Program-made: the position numbers and the translations under genes
Shown here: positions 18,741 through 26,887 of the stretch, piece by piece
How the letters are laid out: each line of letters opens with the position of its first letter
How positions within the stretch are numbered: position 1 is the first letter of the stretch
The notes under the pieces: generated by a model
Told to the model about the DNA's origin: nothing
What the model saw: only the letters and a program-made list of their open reading frames with translations
Database searches by the model: none
Assembly (NCBI GenBank): GCA_037447655.1
Contig: JBBHKE010000442.1
Coordinates: 1-26,887 of the forward strand
DNA: 26,887 nucleotides
Reading direction: 5' to 3'
Origin: Zygnema cylindricum
Taxonomy: Eukaryota; Streptophyta; Zygnematophyceae; Zygnematales; Zygnemataceae

Positions 18741-19200
18741 ACGGTCTTTCATTGAGCTATTTATGGCAACGCTCTTTCTTCACAGTATTTTTGGCAAAGG
18801 ATTTTCGTCATGTTCGAAAACAAGAACTCTAAAAAATGAGCTGGCGTAGAAGACTGGCATTTGCAAAAAATACAAACGTTTTGTTGTATTATGACTTGGT
18901 ACAGTGTGAAAAATAGAAGGATATTCAATATCGGATCGTAGCTTTCGTGGCGCCACTCAATGTATAACACGTGGTTTACAAGCTCTTCGTGATGGAACAT
19001 CGACTCAATAAACCCGGCCCTTAGAGCTGGCTGTACGATAACAAAAACGACTTATGGAACTTGATTCTTAGTAAAAAAGTAGAATATATGTTTTTTTTGA
19101 AAATTTTAAAATTCCCAATTAACGTTAATAACGCTTATTATTTTTATATGCTAAAAAAACTTATAGGCTAATAGCGATTCGCAGTGTAGTATTCCCTTAC

Positions 19201-20249
19201 TCTTCAAAAGTTTATTTTATAAGGCACTGAGCCTGAAAAAAAATCACAACACAGAACGCCACAATGTACAGTACGAGCTGTTCAGTTCAGCTCAGTTTTA
19301 GTGTGCGCCAAGCTGAACGGTTCAGTTCAGTTTGCAATCGGTCTAGGCTTGGCAACCCAACTTAAAATGGCTGGATTCTGCCTAGTCTAATGGTTTCAGC
19401 CAGTAAAAGCCCCAAAAAAGTAAAAAGAGTAAAATAATGAAGTGTCGTCAAAGTTAACATACTATTTCTCATATGTTGTCATCAATGGGTTGTATGTTAT
19501 GTATTGTTATTTTTGTAGCAGCTCTAAACGTTCCTTTATTTGTCGGTGATAAGGCTAGTTATACGGACGCAAACTGGTTGTTGTATGACTCTTGGTAAGA
19601 TTCCATTAGCTGAAAAATTGGGTTTTTATTGGAACTTTGGAAGCCATATGTTTTCGTACAGATTCGTACAAAAAAAAAATTTGTCGGGGGGATGCTCCAA
19701 ACATTATAGGCGTAATTATTGACCGTTAGATTTTTCACTTTTTCGGATCTGCAAAGCAATCACGCAAATCGTACAGTGTGCAGAAACTCTCGTCGCGAGG
19801 AGAGTTGCTTCACACTGGACGAGTAACGTGAGTACACGTGAAATGGAAAAATAATATTTACTACGAACAGACGATCACAAGTTGGCCATGTGCCGGATCG
19901 AAGTCAACTGAAAGTATCCTTGCACGCTCCGTTTGACAACCACCAACCTTCAAACTTTGCGCCGTCTTTTTGCCATTCCGTTTTTCGAAATTTTGATTTC
20001 CATTTTCAAAATTAAAATTGGGCCGCAAACTTTTCGTACGAATAATTCACTACCTCCGCTAATACAGATATCATCGTTCAGATTTTCCGTTTTAAGAATA
20101 TTTTTAGATTTTCAAATGTGAACACTAAATACGTGGCACTAATCATAATTTTGAAAGGTTGTTTACTGGCCCGACAAAATGTGGCCCGACAAAATGGAGC
20201 GGAGCGCCAGTAATGTTGAAAAAGGTATTTTATCTTCTATCTCTTTGTC
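19201..20249. other. Intergenic, nothing coding
   Basis: No gene recognised. A GTTCAG-rich patch with inverted GTTCAGCT / AGCTGAAC lies at 19280-19335. A small hairpin AACTCTC ... GAGAGTT is at about 19785-19807. A perfect 15-base tandem duplication (TGGCCCGACAAAATG) is at 20167-20196. Short open frames at 19540-19722 and 19933-20121 show no domain. Confidence 0.5.
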
Positions 20250-20492
20250 AGTCTATGGTCTTACTACAACCCTCATACTTGTCGTAGTCAATGAGGACTC
20301 TTAGAAAGCCATGGTTGCCTTAGGCGGAGAAGGAAGTCTATGGTCTTACTACAACCCTCATACTTGTTATAGTCAATGAGGACTCTCATACAGCCATGAC
20401 TACCTTAGGCAGAAAAGGAGATACTACCTTAGGCAGAAAAGGAGATAGGCTAAGGGAGCTAGAGGCACAGGCTAAGGGAGTAGGAGGCACAC
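20250..20492 (+). repeat. Nested tandem repeat array
   Basis: An 85-base unit occurs twice (20250-20334 and 20335-20419). Its end is then re-duplicated as a 24-base unit (20401-20424 and 20425-20448), followed by two ~22-base GGCTAAGGGAG-containing units. The open frame through the array is low-information (repeated TTLGRKGD) and not called as a gene. Confidence 0.85.
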
Positions 20493-21251
20493 CCCTTTGT
20501 AAAAGTCAAGCGTCGAGAGTAAAATTTGATACTATAACCTACGAGATGACACCCGTACGGCAAAGCCGTGCGCCTTATTCGTTAAGTCTTGATTTAGCGT
20601 AATGTACGTGGGGTGTGATTTATATTTAAACACACAAACAACTAACATACAACATTAAACGAATTACAAAAAGAAATGACATTCAATTTGAACAAACGTG
20701 ATTAATTGTTAGTTTCCGATCGGACATCTCACAGTAGAGCCGACGCACCAGAGTGGACATTTGGCGGTTTGTGAGCTAAATGTCGGCGGATAACACGTGG
20801 CAAGAAATGAGTGGACAGCGGACATTACGAGGAGAGCTACTATGGCTCCGGAACTGACATGCGTCAACTCAAAAAAGAGAGCAATATCGTACCATGGCCA
20901 TACAACAAGTACAACAGCACATGTACCGTTTTGTACCTTACAGTCTTGTGATTGGTTAGGTACGGTAGTAGTAGGAGGTTCAGAGAGGGATTTAGGACTT
21001 AGACAATTTTTGAGACACCTCTCTTTGATAGACCTTTTCTATTTATAGTCCATCTTTGGCCATCCATAAGTTACTGCTCAGGGGAGCAAATCCAGTGATT
21101 CTTTTTGCTTTCGGCTCATGGAAGTTGGGCCTTCACAGGGAACAAGTTGGTCAAAATACTTATGTGCCTGGGCTGCACTTATTTTATGGGACATTCAAAA
21201 GGGACAATATTATCCTAGAGGCTTCATATAGGCTGAACATTCAATGAGCCA
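20493..21251. other. Region upstream of the copia gag; 5' LTR not identified
   Basis: This should contain the copia 5' LTR and leader, but I find no copy of it downstream, since the 3' end of the element is interrupted at 26228. A CCAAT-like ATTGGTT (about 20951) and TATTTATAG (about 21040) lie at plausible spacing for an LTR promoter. No TGGTATCAGAGC-type primer-binding site is visible. Short open frames here have no recognised domain. Confidence 0.4.
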
Positions 21252-21380
21252 ATGGAGGTCACAGAATTACAAGTCATCGGCCCACCATCTAGGGTGCCCA
21301 TTTTCAATGGAACAGGGTTCATATATTGGGAAACTATGAAGAGGGTGCACTTTGCGAAAAACGGCTATAGGGCATTGTGA
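21252..21380 (+). pseudogene. Copia gag, N-terminal fragment
   Basis: An ATG-initiated stretch of 42 codons ending at TGA (21378-21380). It contains a FNGTGFIYWETMK segment that corresponds to the conserved F-x-G-x2-(Y/F)-x2-W start of copia gag proteins. The following ~200 bases, up to the main gag block, are frameshifted. Confidence 0.75.
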
Positions 21381-21579
21381 GTGGTCATGTGCAGCCGCCC
21401 GTTGCAAAGTTGGGAGTTCCACCTAGGTTTGGTGGAGCTCCATTATCGAAGGATCTGTGGAGGAAGAAAAGGTAGATACTGATGGAGAAATCATGGTACT
21501 TGAAAAGGGGAAGGAGAAGGGGAATGAGAAACTCACACTGATAGCTACTGGTTTGGTTTTGGTAGTGGCTATTTAGAAA

Positions 21580-22083
21580 ATGGAGGCAAATGATACTGAA
21601 ATCTCAGACTTCAACAACACAATGGCAAATCATTTTATTCTCGAATGTCTCACTCAAGCAGTTGCTACGCCTCACCTTTATGTGGAAAAGGCGGTCAATT
21701 GGTGGGAGGCTCTTGTAAGTATTCAGAAGAGTGGTACAATTCAGCAGCTGAAGTTGGCAGATCAGAAAGTGCAAGCATATGTGTACAAACGAGGAAAAAT
21801 GCATGATTTTTGCAATGACTTGTTTGAATTGTTTATAAAGTTAGAGAGTGCTGGAAAATAAGAGATAGAGAAAGAAAATATGAATGCCTTGCTAATGAAA
21901 CTGCCAGATGACTATAAGAACATCATTAACAAGGTTCAGGATTTGCCAGATCATCGATGGATCTGGAACACTGTTATAGGGATGATTTTGGTTCAAGAAA
22001 GCACAATTGAGATTCGGAGAGGAGGAAAGAGTGGTAAAGCCTTAGCTGGTGGAACTGACCGGAGGAATCAGGATTCCAAGTAA
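21580..22083 (+). pseudogene. Copia gag core
   Basis: Two collinear pieces in one frame, separated by a single TAA (21859-21861). The first has NDTEISD, an aromatic A-x2-WWEAL segment and a VYKRGKMHDF stretch. The second has NALLMKLPDDYKNII, the standard LLxxLPxxY motif of copia gag, and an acidic/basic end. Nucleocapsid follows in another frame. Gag forms the particle that packages element RNA. Confidence 0.88.
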
Positions 22084-22157
22084 TCTTATGAGAACTTTGG
22101 AGGAGGAGGGAGAGGAAATCAACGGATGGATCCAGACCTGGGCCTCTTAATGGGCTA

Positions 22158-22199
22158 TGCCATTTTTGTAAGAAGCCGGGACACTATATGGCAGAGTGT
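22158..22199 (+). pseudogene. Copia gag zinc knuckle (CCHC)
   Basis: The frame reads C-H-F-C-x4-H-x4-C, an intact CX2CX4HX4C RNA-binding zinc knuckle. It is out of frame with the preceding gag core and the following protease. Confidence 0.92.
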
Positions 22200-22240
22200 A
22201 CTAAGTTTACAGAGATGAGACTTACGGAGGGGCAGACTAG

Positions 22241-22558
22241 TTGATTAGGCAGCGAAAAGAGGAAGGCACTTGTGGCAACATAAACACAGGAGAGGATTCA
22301 TATGAGGATGATGGAGAACTTTTTTTCAACGAGGAGTTCGAGGTGAAAACCGAGGTTGAGATTCAAAGGAAGCAAAAGTGTGCCTTCGTCGTAGTGAAAG
22401 AATCTCTTGAAGAAGGTTTGATGAATGACTCAGCTGCCTCCATGCATATGTGTAGAGAGAAACAAATGTTTACCACAAAGAGAAAGATCCTTACTTTGGA
22501 GATAGAGTATGGGGATGGGAGAATATTGACAGCTAGGTTAGTGGATCTGTGGATCTGA
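22241..22558 (+). pseudogene. Copia protease region
   Basis: After a Glu-rich linker comes NDSAASMHMC (Asp at 22427). It occupies the place of the aspartic protease active site, normally DSGAS/DSGATxHM in copia. The Gly after Ser is replaced by Ala, a change expected to harm the active-site turn. The reading stops at TGA near 22558, and the protease C-terminal part (L-x-KNLIST-S-LDDKGF) continues from 22621 in another frame. Confidence 0.8.
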
Positions 22559-22620
22559 AAGTCTTAGTTTAAGGTAAGTTATCCATAGTCACTTTCTCCA
22601 ATTTATTTTTTATTCCAAAG

Positions 22621-23000
22621 TTGAACAAGAATCTGATCTCTACGTCGGTCTTAGATGATAAGGGTTTTGAGACCAGTATTAAGAAATGAGTCTTTGTTGC
22701 TAGCTATAAGGATGAAGTATATTTCATAGCTGAAAAGGGTATCCAAGGAATGTTTAGGCTGAATTTGAGCAATGAAAAGACATGGGTTTTCTCTGTCGAT
22801 GTAAGCGACTTGATGATTTGGAATAAAATATTGGCCATGTGCATCTAGATAGATTGAAAGAAATGAAGAAATTGGGAGAAGTTGAGGGAATTAATTTTGG
22901 AGATAATGAGACCTTAGATGACTGTAGTGGATGTGCTCAAGGTAAGTCCCACATATTATCTTTCCCAAAACCGCAGCCTAAAAAGGTGAAAAGGTCCTAG
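22621..23000 (+). pseudogene. Copia protease end and GAG-pre-integrase domain
   Basis: 22621-22830 resembles the copia linker (NLIST, then L-x-DKG-F), with a TGA at about 22687. Near 22833 the frame shifts to GHVHLDRLKEMKK ... DDCSGCAQGKSH. That is the H-x3-H and C-x2-C zinc-binding pattern of the pre-integrase domain, except that the leading Trp-His-x-R-L segment is split by the frameshift. It stops at TAG 22998-23000. Confidence 0.82.
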
Positions 23001-23304
23001 ATGTAGTTCATAGAGACATATGGGGACTGTCCAAAGTGTCATCGGTTGGAGGGAAAAGATTCATGCTTACTATCATTGATGATTGGTCTAAGTATTATAG
23101 AGTCTATTTCTTGAAAAATAAATCTGAGTCACGTCTTATTTTGAAGAGAATAAAGCATGGAGTGACAAGTTTCATGAGACCCTTATAAAGAGAGTGAGGG
23201 ATGATTATGGGGGAAATACACCTCTAATCACTTTGATGATTTTTGAAAGAGGAAGGGGTTCAACCCCAAAAGACTGTTATAAAGAATCCTGAACAAAATG
23301 GTGT
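23000..23304 (+). pseudogene. Copia integrase core, 5' part
   Basis: Starts with VVHRDIWG, where the first catalytic Asp (23015-23017) sits in the normal H-x-D-x-x-G context. GGKRFMLTIIDDWSKYYRVYFLK follows, a textbook copia integrase segment. Downstream the RTDNGGEY-like motif is altered (DDYGGN) and two frame changes follow. The reading PEQNG at 23288-23302 is cut by an insertion two bases into the next codon. Confidence 0.88.
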
Positions 23305-24619
23305 GTTATTTTTGAAAAGTTATTTTTGTGCGTGCGCGATGTTTCGTGCGTACACGATGTTTCGTACGTGCGCGTGTTCCCATTTGTACGCATTTACGCG
23401 ACGTAATGTGGAATTTCAATTGGTTTTGTAGATTGGAGGAGTGAACGTACAAAAAAAATATTGTTTAGGGACGTACGAAATCAAAAACAAGTGACGCGAA
23501 CCAACGCACGTATTTTATGGATTGCGTTGGACAAATTGACGGCGGATCGCAAAGCGATCCGATGTGAAAATATTCGTAATGATTGAAATTGTACGCCGGC
23601 CTTACGAAACACAATGCAACAAGCGCATTAATGGAAAAGGGACGCCGCCGATACAGCGCATCTATTTTGGACAGGTGTAGCTTATTTGCGACGGGGGGCA
23701 TTTGTGACAAAATGACGTGTACTTTATATATGACAAGCCGCATGTATTGAAATGGACGCGGCTTCCGTACGGAAAAGAATTTGAGTAGTACGGTGTCATC
23801 TCGGCAAGTGGATTGTCATACATTTGATGGCCTACGGCGTCCGCCGCTATTTTACAAAGGTTTTTATATTTTGTGTTGTATTATTAAGTGGTGTAGGGTT
23901 TCAACAATTTAATTAGTGTGTTATAGTTTCATACTTGTAGACAAGTGTACGCTTAAGATTGTTTGACTCTCAGGTGTATGTTTACGATTTAATTACTCTT
24001 AGTAGTAGTTTATACGCTTAAATAGGACTTACTGACAATTATGTTATTGGCTGACAGCTTACAAATGTATATAACTATGAGCTTTGTTAGCATTTAGAAT
24101 CAATGCTTAGCGTGAAAAGTAGGGACCGAAGATGTAGTCTTTTAGGGTTGTTTATTAGGTCATACACTTAACTGATACATTTAATTATGTGATTATGCAT
24201 TTGGTTATGTGGGATGGCATTCATATATTATTATTCATATATGTTAATTTTAAAATATGTTGGTCATGCATTGTGCATGTATATGTTTTGTTGTTTAATG
24301 CATCTGTGTATGCATTTCTCCTAGGGTGGTCCTAGGTTTTCCGCAGATTTGCAAACCTATTGTGTATTTGGTCTGTGTGAAATGGTCGCAGGTTTACAGA
24401 CTTATGGTGTGTCTGATCTGTGTTTTGGGAAACCTGTGTTTTGGGAGACCTATGGTGTGTCTGATGGGGATTTTCTGGTAATGCATATGGGAATGCATTC
24501 ATTTATTTGAAGGGCATTCATTTCAAAGGATTATTCATTGGACTAGATTTGCTTAGCATTACGGTTGATAGTTTGGGTCGCTTATGCGATCTATTGTAGA
24601 CCAAAGAACAACACAGTGT
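23301..24619. mobile_element. 1311-bp insertion within copia integrase
   Basis: Inserted sequence is 23305-24615, flanked by GTGT on both sides (23301-23304 and 24616-24619). Removing the insert and one GTGT brings the two integrase halves into the same frame at the conserved NGVAER position, so the boundaries are well supported. Ends are GTTATTTTTG ... AACAACACA; including the left GTGT, the termini show a weak TGTGTT / AACACA inversion and TG...CA. No long terminal repeats and no recognised protein. The left ~550 bases are CG-rich with an 18-base tandem repeat (23337-23372). The rest is A/T-rich with duplicated CTATGGTGTGTCTGAT near 24400 and 24450. It could be a solo LTR or a non-autonomous DNA element. 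Confidence 0.78.
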
Positions 24620-24797
24620 AGCCGAAAGACTAAATCGGACATTAAGTGATAGTGCCCGTAGTATGTTATCTGATAAAAAGATAAGAAAATGCTTTTGGGC
24701 AAAAGCTATGAACTGTGCTAATTACCTTACCTCAACAGTGAAATGTCAAAATCCTTATGAAGATGGACATAGAGAAAACCGGTTATCTCACACTTAA
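24618..24797 (+). pseudogene. Copia integrase, 3' part
   Basis: Resumes with VAERLNRTLSDSARSML, then CFWAKAMNCANYL and NPYE. This is the conserved segment that contains the catalytic Glu and the FWAEA/A-YL pattern of copia integrases. Ends at TAA after 24790. Confidence 0.9.
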
Positions 24798-24954
24798 AGG
24801 TGTTCGAAAGACAAGTTTTTAGTCTAAAGGTTGAAAAATCTGATTGGAAGTTAGATGCAAGTGGAAAGTCGTGATACTTACTAAGATATGATGAAAATGT
24901 AAAAGGATATAGAGTTTATGATCTCTGAAAGAAGATATTATCCTAGTAAAACAC

Positions 24955-25458
24955 TTGGTAGTTTTGGATGGGAGAAAGCCATTAGATCCTTTTAAACAAA
25001 CTAAACTGGTCAGATTTAGAATTGAATCCGAAAGTGAGCTAGATTCAGATTCTTTTAACCAAACTTCGGTTTATCCGGACTTTATAGATGAAGAGGAAAT
25101 ACCGACGGAGAATGACTCTCTCTTGGAGCCACAGTTTCCAGCTCAATCCAAAGAAGAGAACAAGGAAAGACCAGAAATGGATGATGAGCAACCGGAGATG
25201 GACTCCACGGAAATGGGAGATAATGATGTAACTCCGAGAAACCCAAGATTACCCTCCATTCCGGCTTTGGATTTTGAAGGAGGGAGGAGAAGCAGCAAGA
25301 GACTTAAACAAAGACAAGTGAATAACAAGGTAACTAAGTTATCATATTTGAGTGAACCCCAAACTTATTCGGAAGCAATTAATAGTCCGGAACGGAGTAG
25401 ATGGATGACAGCCATTAATGATGAGATGGTTTCATTTGGAAGACACATGGACCGGTAA
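24955..25458 (+). pseudogene. Copia integrase-RT linker and RT N terminus
   Basis: An acidic, Ser/Glu/Pro-rich linker ends with RRSSKR and then SEPQTYSEAINSPERSRWMTAINDEM. This is the usual EP-x2-EA ... W-x3-M-x2-E-(M/L) start of copia reverse transcriptase. The frame ends at TAA (25456-25458), and the next ~40 codons before YKARLLAKGY are scrambled. Confidence 0.88.
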
Positions 25459-25509
25459 CCACGAAAGTCGACCGGATCGAGTGAAGTTGAAACTGGCCCA
25501 GCACCATCG

Positions 25510-26227
25510 AGCTGTATAAGGCAAGATTATTGGCCAAAGGGTACACATAGAAGGAAAGGATCGATTATGAGGAGACCTTTGCTCCGGTTGATAGATTTCC
25601 CTTCGTCTTAATTATACTTAGTCTGGTGGTAGCGGAAGACATGAAAGTGCACCAAATGGACATCAAAGTCACTTTCTTAAACAAAGAATTAGAAGAAGAG
25701 ATCTTCATGCAATAGCCGCAAGGGTTTGTAGAAAAAGGAGAAGAAAGTAAGATTTGCAGATTGAAAAAGTACCTTTATGGACTAAAGCAAGCTCCACACA
25801 AATGGAACAAAGAGCTGGAGGAGTTTTTTACAGGTTTGGGATATATCCGAATCAGCTCGGATCATTCCATCTATCTCTTTAAGGATGAGGAAGGTGTAAT
25901 CATCATTCCAATCTATGTTGATGATTTGCTTGTGTTAAATAAATCCATGGAGAAAATTAATGGATTGAAAAGGGATCTAAAGAGCAGATTTGAAATGAAC
26001 CATTTGGGGGAAGCAAAATATATCTTAGGAATTCAGAAGGAGAGGGATAAAAGGAAGAAAATAATTAGACTTACTCAAAAGGAAGCAATCGAAACATGCT
26101 TGAAAAAAATTAAATGGATAAGGCAAATAGTTGTACAACTCCAACCGATTTAAAGAAGGGAAATGAGGAGAGCTCAGAAACGGGAGTTGTGGTCTTCAAT
26201 GATGAGTTAGGACCAGAGGATAGAAAG
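25510..26227 (+). pseudogene. Copia reverse transcriptase, truncated before RNase H
   Basis: One frame runs from YKARLLAKGYT through DYEETFAPV, QMDIKVTFLN (first catalytic Asp at 25659), GLKQAPHKWN and YVDDLL (catalytic Asp pair at 25920-25925) to LGEAKYILGI. TAG stops at 25548 and 25713 interrupt it. After 26153 the frame shifts and CTTPTDLKKG...GPEDRK still resembles the RT-RNase H connection. The reading is then cut exactly where an LTR-like repeat begins (26228). All three polymerase Asp residues remain, but the gene cannot be translated as one protein. Confidence 0.93.
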
Positions 26228-26887
26228 TGATAAATTTACAAGGTTATATAAGCCAGTGCGCACCCAACTTATAAACACAAAAAGTCTATACACTGCAAAA
26301 ATTAGCCTGTGAGAACCACTAAGTAGATAGCAATGGGGGAAGCATAGGAACAAATCAATAGAATATATAGGTTTGGGCAGCTTAGCAAATGTAGTTATAG
26401 TCAAGGGGCCACAAGGCGTAAGCCGAAGTGAGCCCCGATTACAATACAATTTTTTCCTACGTACTAACTCTAATAAAGCTGCCATCTCCTTCCTAATGTT
26501 CTAAGATAAGATCCCAATAAAGAATGTACAAAGAGTTTTGATCAATAAAGTTGATGCTTTTGCGATGATCTGAGATAGTTTGAGAGAGTGATATGCATGT
26601 GTTGATTTGCAAGATTTCCATGAGATAATGTTTTAAAGTGCTCTGATGCACTTTATGCTTTTGTGTGTGTCATCCTATGATGAAATGACTAAATAAGTGG
26701 TGCAATGAGATATTGCCATTTGTCGTTTTCCACCAAAATGTGTCGCTCCTCTGTTTTGACACAATCAGTTCGCAAAATAAAGTTTGACGCAATCCCCGTC
26801 TGGTTCATTACACTTTGATTTGTCGCGTCACTTCACGTTACAAATATACGAATCGATAAAGTCTGCAAGTACAAATGTATTACCAAA
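26228..26887. repeat. LTR-like repeat, copy 3, continuing past the window
   Basis: Starts TGATAAATTTACAAGG directly at the break in the copia frame, which independently supports TG as the true left end of the repeat family. The 477-base LTR-like part ends near 26704 (GTGGTGCA). Homology to copy 1 continues to the window end, so an element of the same family probably extends beyond. It has the GGGGC...GCCCC hairpin at 26405-26436. Confidence 0.75.

Larger units (their letters stand above)
17931..19200. mobile_element. Mosaic repeat / candidate inverted-repeat element
   Basis: The left end (about 17988-18030: TACTACA ... AATCGCTATTAGCATA) is the imperfect inverse of the right end (about 19155-19195: TATAGGCTAATAGCGATT ... 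TGTAGTATTCCC), giving a ~1.2-kb unit. Inside are repeat A (18158-18400) and a reverse copy of the right part of the element at 9014-10202 (18424-18740). 18110-18136 carries a further AGGGTTTTGTTCCAATTAGCG terminus-like motif. No coding region is recognised, including the open minus frame at 18761-19000. Confidence 0.5.
21252..26227 (+). mobile_element. Ty1/copia LTR retrotransposon, decayed and interrupted
   Basis: Domains occur in copia order on the + strand: gag, zinc knuckle, protease, GAG-pre-integrase, integrase, then reverse transcriptase. Integrase before RT defines Ty1/copia rather than Ty3. At least eight frame changes and several stops disable it. Integrase is split by a 1311-base insert and the RNase H region is cut off at 26228 by an LTR-like repeat. 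No matching LTR pair lies inside the window. Confidence 0.92.

Noticed and set aside
20797-21247. Open frames before the copia gag as a host gene or gag extension
   Set aside because: No copia or host motif; the gag-like start at 21252 is a better match to family N termini.
1-26887. tRNA or rRNA genes
   Set aside because: By eye, no B-box (GGTTCGANTCC) with matching A-box and cloverleaf, and no rRNA core sequence, on either strand; a tRNAscan-SE run would be decisive.

Overview
The window looks like nuclear DNA of a streptophyte (a land plant or a charophyte-type green alga) with a large, repeat-rich genome. The main evidence is one intact-looking four-exon gene whose spliced product has the features of plant tetraspanins, including a GCC-x-PP-x2-CGF signature in the second extracellular loop. 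Eukaryotic GT-AG introns, a Ty1/copia retrotransposon, a non-LTR retrotransposon, microsatellites and an assembly gap fit this. The species cannot be fixed from the sequence.

Layout: 1-2250 is intergenic DNA with a purine-rich tract (361-571) and no recognisable gene. 2251-5110 is the tetraspanin gene on the + strand (271 residues), with a CA microsatellite and a ~39-bp minisatellite in intron 2. 5111-6280 is the 3' flank, including a hairpin packed with TGA(C/G)TCA motifs. 6281-9040 holds a 5'-truncated, frameshifted non-LTR retrotransposon carrying reverse transcriptase, a zinc-binding cluster and a restriction-enzyme-like nuclease region. It is bracketed by two direct copies of a ~240-bp repeat. 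9014-10202 is a candidate DNA-transposon-like element with perfect 17-bp terminal inverted repeats, a 93-bp tandem repeat and a 48-bp near-perfect palindrome. 10317-10519 is a CpG-containing, promoter-like island, followed by an (AAT)n-rich tract and an 874-bp gap (10943-11816).

13006-17930 is bounded by two direct ~480-bp repeats, read here as LTRs. Between them lies a decayed, Lys-rich minus-strand reading with weak gag character and several tandem duplications. 17931-19200 is a mosaic of short interspersed repeats also found elsewhere in the window. 20250-20492 is a tandem array. 21252-26227 is a dead Ty1/copia element with gag, zinc knuckle, protease, integrase and reverse transcriptase remnants in order, disabled by many frameshifts and stops. 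It was hit twice by later insertions: a 1311-bp sequence inside integrase (23305-24615), and at 26228 a third copy of the ~480-bp LTR-like repeat, which runs off the window.

Only the tetraspanin gene looks functional. The rest is layered transposon debris, and the order of insertion can be partly read: copia first, then the integrase insert and the third LTR-like copy. I did not find an obviously new multi-gene system. The most distinctive leads are the zinc-plus-nuclease tail of the non-LTR element, the recurrent inverted-repeat family at 9014-10202 and 18424-18740, and two hairpins preserved between diverged repeat copies.
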